The translations under genes were made by a program, and so were the position numbers. The notes under the pieces were generated by a model that made no database searches, was not told the DNA's origin, and was given only the letters and a program-made list of their open reading frames with translations. From Corynebacterium sp. (GTDB taxonomy: Bacteria > Actinomycetota > Actinomycetes > Mycobacteriales > Mycobacteriaceae), in assembly GCF_030538285.1 (NCBI RefSeq), contig NZ_JAUNUG010000021.1, positions 1 to 51,541 on the forward strand: a DNA stretch of 51,541 bases, read 5' to 3'. Each line of letters opens with the position of its first letter. Positions within the stretch are counted from its first letter, which is position 1. Positions 21,414 to 30,017 of the stretch are shown here, one piece after another.

Positions 21414-21576
21414 GAGGAAGTGGCCGACCTTTCATCAAACATATTGCAAGGGAGTGATTTCAATCATAGAGAACAATCCGGCGACGACGGGGACATACCT
21501 CAGATAAGTTTCGCGTGGGGCCCTGCAGTAGCATGGACGGAGTTCATTCCACGATGCGTAAAGGACGAATTCCGCA

Positions 21577-21873
21577 GTGTCTGAAATTTCGCGTGATGAG
21601 GTCGCTCACCTCGCCATGTTGTCCCGGCTCGCGCTGAGCGAGGACGAGCTCCAGCTCTTCGCGGAGCAGATCGACGAGATCGTCGACGCCGTCTCCGCCG
21701 TCCAGAAGGTCGACGCCGAGGGAGTGGAGCCGATGAGCCACCCGCACTCGATCGTCACCCCGATGCGTGAGGACGTTCTCGTCCCCACCCTCACCGCCGA
21801 GCAGGCCCTCGACCAGGCCCCGGCGTCCGAGGACGGCCGTTTCATGGTTCCGCAGATCCTGGGTGAGGAGTAA
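21577..21873 (+). CDS. gatC: Asp-tRNA(Asn)/Glu-tRNA(Gln) amidotransferase subunit GatC
   Basis: 98 residues, typical for GatC, which stabilises GatA and Gat[19 protein letters not shown] at the N-terminus and [16 protein letters not shown] are family signatures. Start GTG 21577 follows AAAGGA at 11 nt. gatA begins 4 nt after the stop. gatB is encoded 11 kb away in this window, the corynebacterial arrangement. Confidence 0.94.
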   Translation: MSEISRDEVAHLAMLSRLALSEDELQLFAEQIDEIVDAVSAVQKVDAEGVEPMSHPHSIVTPMREDVLVPTLTAEQALDQAPASEDGRFMVPQILGEE

Positions 21874-21877
21874 TCAC

Positions 21878-23365
21878 ATGACCAGCTACATCGTGCCCGA
21901 TACCGGGCTGACCTCTCTCAGCGCCGCCGAACTGGCGGAGAAGATCCACTCCCGCGAGATCACCTCGCGTGAAGTTGTCCAGGCGCATCTGGACCGCATC
22001 GCGGAGACTGACGGGGAGCTCAACGCTTTCCTGCACGTCGGCGCGGAGGCTGCGCTGGCGGCCGCGGACGACGTCGATAAGCGTCTCGACGCCGGGGAAA
22101 CCCCCGCCTCGCCGCTGGCCGGCGTGCCGCTGGCACTCAAAGACGTCATCGTCACCGCCGATGCCCCGACCACCGGCGCGTCGAAGATCCTCGAGGGCTG
22201 GATGAGCCCCTACGACGCCACCATCACCCGCAAGCTGCGCGAGGCCGGCATCCCGATCCTGGGTAAGACCAACCTCGATGAGATGGCCATGGGCTCCTCG
22301 ACAGAGAACTCTGCCTTCGGCGCGACGAAGAACCCCTACGACCTGGAGCGCACCCCGGGTGGTTCCGGCGGCGGCTCCGCGGCGGCAATCGCGGCGGGCC
22401 AGGCTCCGCTGGCGATCGGCACCGACACCGGTGGCTCCATCCGCCAGCCGGCCGCGCTGACCAACACCGTCGGCGTCAAGCCGACCTACGGCACCGTCTC
22501 CCGCTACGGTTTCCTCGCCGCCGCTTCCTCCCTGGAGCAGGCCGGCCCGACGGCACGTACGGTTCTCGACGCCGCGCTGCTCCACGAGGTCATCGCCGGA
22601 CACGATCCTTTTGATGCCACCACCGTCGACCGCGAGCTGCTCAGCGTCGTCGCCGCCGCCCGCGAGGGTGCCAACGGTGACCTGACGGGCCTGAAGGTCG
22701 GCGTGGTCAAGCAGCTCAACCGCGACGAGGGCTTCCAGTCCGGTGTCCTGGCGAATTACCGCGCGTCACTCGACCAGCTGGCTGAGCAGGGCGCGGAGAT
22801 CATCGAAGTCGACTGCCCCCACTTCGATGACGCCTTGGCGGCCTACTACCTCATCATGCCGTGTGAGGTCTCCTCCAACCTGGCCCGTCTGGACGGCATG
22901 CGTTATGGTCTGCGCGTCGGCGACGACGGCACCCACTCCGCCGAGGAGGTCATGGCCCTGACCCGCGCCGCCGGTTTCGGCCCGGAAGTCAAGCGTCGCA
23001 TCATCCTGGGCACCTACGCCCTGTCGGTCGGCTACTACGACGCCTACTACCTGCAGGCCCAGCGCGTGCGTACCCTCATCGCGCAGGACTTCGCCAAGGC
23101 CTACGAGCAGGTGGACGTGCTGGTCACCCCGACCACCCCGACCACCGCCTTCAAGCTGGGGGAGAAGGTCTCCGACCCGGTCGAGATGTACAACTTCGAC
23201 CTATGCACTTTGCCGCTCAACCTGGCGGGCCTGTGCGGCATGTCGGTGCCGGCCGGTTTCGCGGAGGACACCGGCCTGCCGGTGGGCCTGCAGATCATGG
23301 CGCCCGCGTTCGCGGATGATCGCCTGTACAAGGTCGGCGCCGCCTTCGAGGCCGGGCGGGCCTAA
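21878..23365 (+). CDS. gatA: Asp/Glu-tRNA amidotransferase subunit GatA
   Basis: 495-residue amidase subunit that liberates ammonia from glutamine for correcting Glu-tRNA(Gln) and/or Asp-tRNA(Asn). The Ser-cisSer-Lys triad is visible: Lys in LALKDVIV (about 88), Ser in [10 protein letters not shown] (about 163) and nucleophile Ser in [10 protein letters not shown] (about 187). ATG 21878 is preceded by GGTGAGGAG. Two inverted near-copies of the 13-mer motif lie at 22070-22093. Confidence 0.96.
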   Translation: MTSYIVPDTGLTSLSAAELAEKIHSREITSREVVQAHLDRIAETDGELNAFLHVGAEAALAAADDVDKRLDAGETPASPLAGVPLALKDVIVTADAPTTGASKILEGWMSPYDATITRKLREAGIPILGKTNLDEMAMGSSTENSAFGATKNPYDLERTPGGSGGGSAAAIAAGQAPLAIGTDTGGSIRQPAALTNTVGVKPTYGTVSRYGFLAAASSLEQAGPTARTVLDAALLHEVIAGHDPFDATTVDRELLSVVAAAREGANGDLTGLKVGVVKQLNRDEGFQSGVLANYRASLDQLAEQGAEIIEVDCPHFDDALAAYYLIMPCEVSSNLARLDGMRYGLRVGDDGTHSAEEVMALTRAAGFGPEVKRRIILGTYALSVGYYDAYYLQAQRVRTLIAQDFAKAYEQVDVLVTPTTPTTAFKLGEKVSDPVEMYNFDLCTLPLNLAGLCGMSVPAGFAEDTGLPVGLQIMAPAFADDRLYKVGAAFEAGRA

Positions 23366-23476
23366 CCCCGCCCCGCGACGTCGTGATCGCGTTGCATTGG
23401 GGTGAGGCCGCCGGAGGTGGATGAAGGATCTCTCACCAGGGATTCATGGCCCTTTCACGGCCGAGCCTTTTGATGG

Positions 23477-23505
23477 AGTGGAACCCGGACAGACCGGGTC
23501 CCACG
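23477..23505 (+). promoter_or_regulatory. Hairpin in the leader of the P-loop/ABC-like operon
   Basis: GTGGAACCCGG (23478-23488), loop ACAGA, then CCGGGTCCCAC (23494-23504): 11-bp stem with one mismatch. It lies just before AAAGG and ATG 23523. No T-run follows, so it is not a simple terminator. The rest of the 157-bp region after gatA also carries short GGCC-type inverted repeats. I could not match it to a known riboswitch. Confidence 0.5.
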
Positions 23506-23522
23506 CCTGAAAGGTTCCCGCC

Positions 23523-24680
23523 ATGAACACTCTTACCTCTCTTCACGATCTCACCCACCAGGTGCCCGCCGTCGCCGAGCTCCTCGACACTTCCGCCCCC
23601 GCCGATGCCGCCTGCGGCCCGCTGCGCCGCCTTGAGGTGCCGGCGCGGTTGCAGGGCAGTTACACGACACGCTTCGTCGATAAGCAGTTGGCCGCTGACC
23701 CAAGCGCTTTCCACCTTGTCGCCGGCGCCGAGGTATCCCCGCTGCCGGGCGATGTCGTGCTGGCCCGCGTGACGGAGATCCGCAACCACCGCCGCGTCGA
23801 AACACCCGACTCCCGCAAGGCCATCCTTTTCCCGGGGGCGCTCATCCTGTTGGCATACGGCCACCGCTACGCCGCCGACCAGTTCCTCGCGCATGTTCCC
23901 GCGACCCTGGATCACTGTCACCTCGTCGCCGCAGGAGGTATCGCCGGGGTGGTCACCCACGCCCACGATAGCGTCGATGAACCGACGCTCATTGAGCCAC
24001 TGGGTCTGCTGGCCACCAGCGAAGGCGTGGTGAACATCAGCCAGGCCGCGCCGTATTCCAACCCGCTCGATGTTGTGGCACGCAGGAGCCGACCCCGCGT
24101 CATCGCCGTGCTGGGCACATCCATGAACTCCGGCAAGTCGACTGTCGCCGCCTGCCTGGTCAACGGGCTGAGCGCTGATGGACACCGCGTGGGTGCCGGC
24201 AAGATCACCGGCACCGGAGCCGGTAACGATCGCATGCACTATCACGACGCCGGGGCACACGCCGTCATCGATTTCACCGACTTCGGCTACCCCACGACCT
24301 TCCGCCTGGAATTCGCGGACATCGGGGCCCTGACGATCAACATGATCCACGCCCTGGCGGACACGGGCGCGGACACCGTCATCGTCGAGATCGCCGACGG
24401 CATCTACCAGGGCGAAACGGCCCGCCTCCTGCGCGATGAGACCTTCCGCGCCTGCGTCGACTCGGTTGTTTTCGCGGCCACGGATGCTCTCGGGGCCCGG
24501 GCCGGTGTCACCGAGCTTCTCGACGCCCACCTCCACGTCACCGCCGCCGCCGGAGTCATGACCGCCTCCCCGTTGGCCGCGGCAGAAGCAGGCGCGGTGC
24601 TCGCGGACGTCGGCGTGCCTGTCATCGGCACCTTTGACCTGACGGACCCGGCCGTCGCCCGCGGCCTGTTGCCGCAGTGA
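23523..24680 (+). CDS. P-loop NTPase of unknown function (DUF1611/MobB/BioD-like)
   Basis: 385 residues. The first approximately 190 residues are a domain I do not recognise. The C-terminal half is a P-loop domain: VLGTSMNSGKSTVAACLVNG (Walker A, about 200), GAGKITGTGAGNDRMHYHDAGA and VIVEIADGIYQGETARLL, the layout of dethiobiotin-synthetase/MobB-like enzymes and of DUF1611 proteins. AAAGG precedes ATG 23523. The stop overlaps the start of the degenerate ABC gene (TGATG), so the two are coupled. An exact 13-mer motif lies at 24515-24527. Confidence 0.6.
   Translation: MNTLTSLHDLTHQVPAVAELLDTSAPADAACGPLRRLEVPARLQGSYTTRFVDKQLAADPSAFHLVAGAEVSPLPGDVVLARVTEIRNHRRVETPDSRKAILFPGALILLAYGHRYAADQFLAHVPATLDHCHLVAAGGIAGVVTHAHDSVDEPTLIEPLGLLATSEGVVNISQAAPYSNPLDVVARRSRPRVIAVLGTSMNSGKSTVAACLVNGLSADGHRVGAGKITGTGAGNDRMHYHDAGAHAVIDFTDFGYPTTFRLEFADIGALTINMIHALADTGADTVIVEIADGIYQGETARLLRDETFRACVDSVVFAATDALGARAGVTELLDAHLHVTAAAGVMTASPLAAAEAGAVLADVGVPVIGTFDLTDPAVARGLLPQ
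24515..24527 (+). repeat. Interspersed 13-mer, copy 5 (N=C)
   Basis: In the P-loop protein gene; reads Leu-Leu-Asp-Ala. Confidence 0.75.
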
Positions 24681-26227
24681 TGCCGCGCGTCTGGGCTGGA
24701 TCGCGCCGCCGTCACCTCACCTGCCTCGCCGCCCTCGGCGTGCTGCAGGCGGCGCTCGCGCTCATCCTCGCGCTCGGGGTTACCCGGGTGCTGGCTGGCG
24801 ACGGTCGGGCTGAGCTCATCGGTGTGCTCGCCGCTGCGGTAATCGGCATCGGCGGGGCCCGGTGGGTGGAGCGCATCGTCGCGGAGCGGCTGGGGCAGTC
24901 CTATGTCCACGAGCAGCGCCGCCAGCTGCTCACCGCGGCCCTGGCCCCCGACCATCGGGCCTCGCTCGGCGTGACGGTCACCCGGGCCAGCAATGATCTG
25001 GCCGCGGTGCGCAACTGGTTGGCACTGGGCATCGTGCCGCTGGTCACCGGCATCCCGCTCATCCTGGGCGTGCTCGCTGGGCTGGCGGTCCTGGACTGGC
25101 GGGTGTTCGCCGCCGTCGGCACACCACTGCTGCTGGTGGGACTAGCGGTGCCTGCCCTGGCGCACGCCACCTTCACGCGCTCCCGGGCGCTGCGCCGCCG
25201 CCGTGGGCGCCTGTCCGCTCGGATCGCCGATGTGGTTGTCGCCCGGGAATCGGTGCTGGCCTCCGGGGCGGTGCGCCGCGAACTCAATGCCGTCGATCGG
25301 GATTCGCAGCGCGTCGTCGCAGCCGCCGTCTCCCGCTCGGTGATCACCGGGCTCACGCGCGGGGCAACGGCCACCGCCGCCTCCTTGGCGACAGTTGCCG
25401 TGGTGGCGCTGGCGGCGGCCGGGCGCCTGGACCCGGCCGGGGTGGCCGGCGCGATGACCTTGCTCGGTGTGCTCGCCACCCCGGTCACTGACATGGGGCG
25501 TGTCGTGGAATACCGACAGAACTATCAGGCCGCGGCCCGCATCCTGCGGCCCTTGAACGAGCGCGCCGCCCGCTTCCGTGCCGAGGAGGAGCACCGCGCC
25601 CAGGAGTGGCAGACTTCCGGGGAGAACTCCGGCATCGTGGAGGTCCGCGACCTGCTCATCGATGAGCAGCAGGTGCCGGGGCTGGCCGCCTTCCCCGGTG
25701 ATCGCGTCCACGTCCGGGGGAGCGATCCACGCCGGGTGTCCGCGGTCATCTCCGCCCTGGCCCGGGGTGAGGTGGATATCGGTGGGGCTGACATGCGCCG
25801 CGCGCCGGGCAAGGCCCGCCGGGAGCTCATCGGCGTCGCTTGCGCGGACCTGCCCCTGGAACGCGGTTCCGTCTCCCGGCTGACCAGCCTTCGGGTACCC
25901 GATGCCGCGCCCCTCGAGGTGCGACGGGTGCTGGAGCGTGTGGGGCTGCGCGAGAGCATCGCCACGTCGGGGAAGGGGGTGCGGACGCTGTTGAAAAACG
26001 GCGGTGCCCCCTGGTCACCCGATGAGGTGGCGCGCCTGAAGCTGGCCCGCGCGCTACTGCGACAGCCGCCGCTGTTGGTGATCGGCCACCTGGATACCGA
26101 TCTTGATGCGGCAGGCCGCGCCCAACTCGGCGAGATCATCCTCTCCTACCCGGGCGTCGTGGTGTTCAGCGCCCCGAGCCTGCAGTTCCCCGATGGGAGC
26201 ACCATTGATTGGATGGTAGACACCTGA
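24680..26227 (+). CDS. ABC-exporter-like protein with degenerate nucleotide-binding domain
   Basis: 515 residues in the architecture of an ABC half-exporter. About six membrane helices (1-300) with the intracellular-loop pattern RASNDLAAVRNWLALGI come first, then an NBD-sized domain. That domain has lost every ATPase motif: the Walker A position reads RGSDPRRVSAV (about 343), the signature WSPDEVARLKLARAL, the Walker B LLVIGHLDTDLD (both catalytic acids replaced), and the H-loop VVVFSAPS. It should not hydrolyse ATP alone. No intact partner half is adjacent; the neighbour is a P-loop protein. The frame is open throughout, so it is not a decayed pseudogene. Confidence 0.75.
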   Translation: MPRVWAGSRRRHLTCLAALGVLQAALALILALGVTRVLAGDGRAELIGVLAAAVIGIGGARWVERIVAERLGQSYVHEQRRQLLTAALAPDHRASLGVTVTRASNDLAAVRNWLALGIVPLVTGIPLILGVLAGLAVLDWRVFAAVGTPLLLVGLAVPALAHATFTRSRALRRRRGRLSARIADVVVARESVLASGAVRRELNAVDRDSQRVVAAAVSRSVITGLTRGATATAASLATVAVVALAAAGRLDPAGVAGAMTLLGVLATPVTDMGRVVEYRQNYQAAARILRPLNERAARFRAEEEHRAQEWQTSGENSGIVEVRDLLIDEQQVPGLAAFPGDRVHVRGSDPRRVSAVISALARGEVDIGGADMRRAPGKARRELIGVACADLPLERGSVSRLTSLRVPDAAPLEVRRVLERVGLRESIATSGKGVRTLLKNGGAPWSPDEVARLKLARALLRQPPLLVIGHLDTDLDAAGRAQLGEIILSYPGVVVFSAPSLQFPDGSTIDWMVDT

Positions 26228-26231
26228 TAGC

Positions 26232-26250
26232 TTAGGGTGACCTAACGCCA
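26232..26250 (+). promoter_or_regulatory. DtxR/IdeR-type iron box
   Basis: TTAGGGTGACCTAACGCCA, with the palindromic core TTAGG-n4-CCTAA of the DtxR consensus and 13 of 19 consensus positions. It lies 18 bp before the GTG of the siderophore-interacting protein gene and predicts iron-dependent repression. Confidence 0.8.
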
Positions 26251-26267
26251 TAGAGGAGTGTCGACCC

Positions 26268-27029
26268 GTGACCGCACCCGCCCGCAAACATCGCCCCGCC
26301 CGCACCGCCACCGTCACCGCGGTCCACCGCCTGACCCCGGAACTGGTGCGCATCAGCTTCGACTGCCCCGAACTCATCGGCGCCGAACTGCCGCACACCG
26401 ATCACTACATCAAAATCTCCTTCGGGGAGATGGTCACCCGCACCTACACCTTCCGCCGCATCGACACCGCGACCGGGCTTTTCGACGTCGACTTCGTCAC
26501 CCACGGCGACGAGGGCTTGGCCGGGCCGTGGGCCCAGCGCGCCCAGGTGGGGGAGAAGATCACCTTCCGCGGCCCCGGCGGGGCCTGGCACCCAGAGGAA
26601 GGCTATGAACACTTCGTGTTCGCCGGTGATGAATCGGCGGCCCCGGCGATTGCGGCGGGCGTCGAGAAGCTGCCTTCCGGTGCTACCGCGGACGTCTATA
26701 TCGAGATCGCCGACGCGGATGCCACCTTCGCCATGCCCGAACCGGAAGGCGTGACCCTGCGATGGGTGGCCCGCGAGGGCGCCACCCACGGCACGGCCCT
26801 GTCGGAGGCGGTGCGGGAGGCCGGCATCCCCCAAAAGCGCACGAGCTGGTTCATCCACGGCGTGGCCGAAATGATCAAGGAACTGCGCCGTTACCTGTTC
26901 ACCGAGCACGGCATCGACCGCGGCGACGTGTCCATTTCGGGCTATTGGCGCATCGGTATGACCGAGGACCAGTGGCAGGCCTCCAAGCGGGAGTTCAATG
27001 CCGAGCTGGAGGCCGCCGAGGGGCGCTAG
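26268..27029 (+). CDS. Siderophore-interacting protein (ViuB/SIP family ferric reductase)
   Basis: 253 residues. FAD-binding RTYTFRRID matches the RxYTxR flavin motif; VDFVTHGDEGLAGPWAQRA and the C-terminal YWRIGMTEDQW are SIP-family hallmarks. It releases iron from ferric siderophores by reduction in the cytoplasm. GTG 26268 has GAGGAG 9 nt upstream. The DtxR-type box just before it indicates iron control; the C. glutamicum homologue in this position is, as I recall, a DtxR target. An exact 13-mer copy is at 26658-26670. Confidence 0.92.
   Translation: MTAPARKHRPARTATVTAVHRLTPELVRISFDCPELIGAELPHTDHYIKISFGEMVTRTYTFRRIDTATGLFDVDFVTHGDEGLAGPWAQRAQVGEKITFRGPGGAWHPEEGYEHFVFAGDESAAPAIAAGVEKLPSGATADVYIEIADADATFAMPEPEGVTLRWVAREGATHGTALSEAVREAGIPQKRTSWFIHGVAEMIKELRRYLFTEHGIDRGDVSISGYWRIGMTEDQWQASKREFNAELEAAEGR
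26658..26670 (-). repeat. Interspersed 13-mer, copy 6 (N=C)
   Basis: In the siderophore-interacting protein gene; reads Gly-Val-Glu-Lys. Confidence 0.75.
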
Positions 27030-27353
27030 CTACTTCAGGTCAGAGAGTACGCACGCGGCACCGCCGGCCACCGCGGTCACGGTGAGCACCGCTGGCCAGG
27101 AGCCGATCTTCTTCGCCAGGGGGTGCGAGGCTCCGAAGCCACCGACGTACAGCGCGGTGAGGCCGGCGGTGGTCACGGGGTCGGTCTTGGCCAGCCAGGA
27201 GCGGATCGCCCAGCCACCGGCGGCGGCCAGCACCGCACCACCCAGGGGGCGGATACCGGTTTCACGGGCGGTCAGCCAGCCGCCCATGAGGCCGAGCGTG
27301 ACGACGGCCGCGGTAGAGACGTTCTCAGGATTCTTGATGTCAATCATTGCCAT
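27030..27353 (-). CDS. Conserved hypothetical membrane protein (107 aa)
   Basis: 107 residues, N-terminus MAMIDIKNPENVSTAAVVTL, then three to four weakly hydrophobic Gly/Ala-rich helices. I recognise no functional family. The stop abuts the stop of the siderophore-interacting gene (convergent). The true start may be the second Met (27347). It is divergent from the MFS gene, with the starts 33 bp apart. Confidence 0.65.
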   Translation of the reverse strand: MAMIDIKNPENVSTAAVVTLGLMGGWLTARETGIRPLGGAVLAAAGGWAIRSWLAKTDPVTTAGLTALYVGGFGASHPLAKKIGSWPAVLTVTAVAGGAACVLSDLK

Positions 27354-27386
27354 GCCCTCACCCTACCGACCCGTAGGATGAGCCAG

Positions 27387-28583
27387 GTGATGGTCTGGAT
27401 CTATCTTTCGTCGGCGGCGACGTCGATGCTGGGCAACGCAGTCGCGACGATCGTCTGGCCCTGGCTGGTGCTGGAGCGCACCGGCAACCCCGCGGCGGCC
27501 GGTCTGGTGGCCGCGGCAATCGCCGTGCCGTCACTGGCGGTGGCGTTTCTCGGCGGGCACCTCATCGACACATTTGGGCGCAAGCCGATGTCGATCATCT
27601 CGGATGTCATCTCCGGACTGTCAATCGTCGGCGTCATCCTCGTCGACCAGGCTGTGGGCTTGACTATGGCGTGGTTTATCGCCCTCGGCATCATCGGCGC
27701 GGTCGGCGACATCCCCGGCATGGCCGCCCGCTCCGCACTCGTCGGCGACGTTTCCCGCACCTCCGGGCGCACGGTGGATTTCATCGCCGGGCTCAACCAA
27801 TCCATCGGCGGCATGGCCTGGCTCATCGGCCCGGCGATCGCCGGCTTCCTCATGGCGGCCCTGCCCATCGAACTGGTCCTGTGGATTACCGCCGGCTGCT
27901 CGCTGCTCGCCGCCGGGCTGACGGCGCTGTTGCGCCTGGTGCCCGCCGAGAACGTGGATATCGACGTCCCCGATCTCGGGGCCCTGCGCTCCTGGGCGGA
28001 AGTCGTGCGCCCCGCGCCGATCCGCCTGTTGGCGGCCATCACGTTCGTCTCCGCGGCGCTGGTCAGCCCCTACCTGGCGGTGCTCATGCCCGCCCACTTC
28101 CAGCTTATCGACGCCCCCGTCCAGCTCGGCCTCGCCATGTCCGCCTACGCCGTCGGCATGATGGCGTCCGGCTTCCTCATCGCCGCGGTGGGCACCGCCC
28201 GCCGGCGCACCATCTGGGCGGCGGCCATGGTCTGCTACCTCGCCGGCTTCTCGCTGATGGCGGCGCTGCAGTATCCGTGGCTGGTCATCATCGGCATGGC
28301 CATCGCCGGGCTCGGCGGCGGGCTCATGGGCCCGCTGCAGATGGTCCTGGTGACCGAGATCATCCCCGAGCGCCTCCGCGGGCGCGCCTTCTCCGTGTTC
28401 ATGGCGATCGGGCAGTTCTCCGCCCCTATCGGGCTCATTGCCGCCACCGGCCTGCTCACCCAGGTCTCCATCTACGCCACCGCCGCGGTGCTGGCCATCG
28501 CGTGGGCGGTGATCTCCGTGTGGGCGATTACGCGCGGGCTCACCGTCCTGCGACCGGTCGCAGGGCTAGAGTCGACACAATGA
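27387..28583 (+). CDS. MFS transporter (12-helix, EntS-like)
   Basis: 398 residues with about 12 membrane helices; motif A is GGHLIDTFGRKPM after helix 2. It belongs with EntS-like and macrolide-type exporters. Beside a siderophore-interacting protein, siderophore export is a reasonable guess but not shown. TAGGAT (27374-27379) lies 7 nt before GTG 27387; ATG 27378 in the same frame overlaps that -10 and is less likely. The stop overlaps the next MFS gene by 4 nt. An exact 13-mer copy is at 28103-28115. Confidence 0.85.
   Translation: MMVWIYLSSAATSMLGNAVATIVWPWLVLERTGNPAAAGLVAAAIAVPSLAVAFLGGHLIDTFGRKPMSIISDVISGLSIVGVILVDQAVGLTMAWFIALGIIGAVGDIPGMAARSALVGDVSRTSGRTVDFIAGLNQSIGGMAWLIGPAIAGFLMAALPIELVLWITAGCSLLAAGLTALLRLVPAENVDIDVPDLGALRSWAEVVRPAPIRLLAAITFVSAALVSPYLAVLMPAHFQLIDAPVQLGLAMSAYAVGMMASGFLIAAVGTARRRTIWAAAMVCYLAGFSLMAALQYPWLVIIGMAIAGLGGGLMGPLQMVLVTEIIPERLRGRAFSVFMAIGQFSAPIGLIAATGLLTQVSIYATAAVLAIAWAVISVWAITRGLTVLRPVAGLESTQ
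28103..28115 (+). repeat. Interspersed 13-mer, copy 7 (N=A)
   Basis: In the first MFS gene; reads Leu-Ile-Asp-Ala. Confidence 0.75.
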
Positions 28584-29974
28584 GTTCCACCGTCCTGCCC
28601 CCGGCCCAGGCCTGGCGGGCACTCGCCGCCCTGTGCCTGGGGTTTTTCATGATCCTCATCGATCAGACCATCGTCGCGGTGGCCACCCCGGGGATCATGG
28701 CGGATTTTGACGCCCGCCTAGACCAGGTCGTGTGGGTCAGCTCCATCTACCTGCTGTGCCTGCTCGTCCCGCTGCTGTTCACCGGCCGCCTCGGCGATCG
28801 TTTCGGGCAGCGCCACCTCTTCCGCGTGGGCATCATCGTGTTCACCCTCGCCGCACTCGCCGCCACCCTGGCCCCGACCCTGGAGCTGCTCATCGCCGCG
28901 CGCGCCGTGCAGGGCATCGGCGCGGCGATCCTCACCCCGCAGACCATGAGCGTGATCAACCGCGTCTTCCCCCGCGAACGCCGCGGCTCCGCCCTGGGCG
29001 TGTGGGGCGCGGTCGGCTCGGTGGCCACCCTCATCGGCCCGGTGCTCGGCGGGTTCATCGTGTCCAGCGTCGGCTGGCGCGGCGTGTTCCTCATCCACCT
29101 GCCCGTGGGCATCCTGGCGGTGGTGCTGGCTACCCTGTGGGTGCCGCGCCTGCCCACCTTCGCCCGGCGTATCGACACCCCTTCTGTCGCCGTGTCCTTT
29201 ATCGGCATGACCGCACTGGTCGTCGCCGTGCAGCAGGGCCCGGGCCTGGGGTGGCCCGCCTGGGCCATCGCCCTCGGGATCCTCGGGCTGATCTTCATCG
29301 CCCTGTTTGTTCGCCTGCAGGCGAACGCGGCGTCGAGAAGCACGGAACCCCTGGTGCCGCTGCAGATGTTTCGCAACCGTAACTACTCGCTCGGCGTGTT
29401 TTCGATTGCGACGATGGGGTTCACGGCGTCGTCGATGATGCTGCCCGTCATGCTGTGGCTGCAGGACGGGCAGGGTTTAAGCTCCCGCGATGCTGGACTC
29501 ATGCTCATTCCGATGGCCGTTGTCGCGGCGGTCGCCTCGCCCCTGATCGGCCCCGCCGCCGATCGGCTGGACCCGCGGCTGCTCTCAGTCGGTGGTTTCG
29601 GCACGATGATCGCCACCCTGCTGCTCATCGCCTGGCTGATGGTCAGCGACGCGCCGTTGTGGATCTTCCTCGTGGCGGCGGGCCTGCTGGGGGTCGGCAA
29701 TGCGCTGGTGTGGGCCCCGAACTCGGCGACCGCGATGCGCACCGTCGACATCGCCTACATGGGGGCCGCCGCCGGTGTCTACAACACTGGACGGCAGACA
29801 GGTGCGGTGCTGGGTGCTGCCGCCGTCGGCGCGGCGATGCAGGTCGGCGCGGTTACTTACGGTTTCGTCCCTGGCCTCGCGGTGGCGTTGCTCCTGCCCG
29901 CCGCCGTGCTCGGTCTGGGCCTGGTGGCTGTGGCCTTCTTCCGCCCCGAAGCGCAGGTAGGACCACAGGTCTAA
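28580..29974 (+). CDS. MFS transporter, DHA2 (EmrB/QacA, 14-helix) family
   Basis: 464 residues with about 14 helices. Motif A is [14 protein letters not shown], followed by [19 protein letters not shown] (motif C region). DHA2 proteins export drugs or metabolites by proton antiport. ATG 28580 overlaps the previous stop (ATGA), yet TAGAGT ends 7 nt before it, so it may be both cotranscribed and transcribed alone without leader. The 13-mer copy at 29329-29341 forces a rare AGA codon. Confidence 0.9.
   Translation: MSSTVLPPAQAWRALAALCLGFFMILIDQTIVAVATPGIMADFDARLDQVVWVSSIYLLCLLVPLLFTGRLGDRFGQRHLFRVGIIVFTLAALAATLAPTLELLIAARAVQGIGAAILTPQTMSVINRVFPRERRGSALGVWGAVGSVATLIGPVLGGFIVSSVGWRGVFLIHLPVGILAVVLATLWVPRLPTFARRIDTPSVAVSFIGMTALVVAVQQGPGLGWPAWAIALGILGLIFIALFVRLQANAASRSTEPLVPLQMFRNRNYSLGVFSIATMGFTASSMMLPVMLWLQDGQGLSSRDAGLMLIPMAVVAAVASPLIGPAADRLDPRLLSVGGFGTMIATLLLIAWLMVSDAPLWIFLVAAGLLGVGNALVWAPNSATAMRTVDIAYMGAAAGVYNTGRQTGAVLGAAAVGAAMQVGAVTYGFVPGLAVALLLPAAVLGLGLVAVAFFRPEAQVGPQV
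29329..29341 (-). repeat. Interspersed 13-mer, copy 8 (N=C)
   Basis: In the second MFS gene; reads Ala-Ser-Arg-Ser with a rare AGA codon. Confidence 0.75.
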
Positions 29975-30017
29975 CCACAGCGTGCCGAACAATCCTTCGG
30001 GAAGTAAGGTGGGTTTC

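Noticed and set aside
23366-23522. Known riboswitch class before the P-loop protein gene
   Set aside because: Hairpins are present, but I could not match conserved cores of classes I know (SAM, guanidine, M-box, c-di-GMP); reported only as an unidentified structured leader.
24680-26227. Pseudogene call for the degenerate ABC gene
   Set aside because: The reading frame is intact for 515 codons with normal codon use and tight coupling to its neighbour; only the ATPase motifs are changed, so loss looks functional rather than random.
27671-28579. Upstream extension of the second MFS frame through the first MFS gene
   Set aside because: The extra approximately 300 residues are Arg/Pro/His-rich shadow of the first MFS gene; membrane-protein sequence and a promoter begin at 28580.
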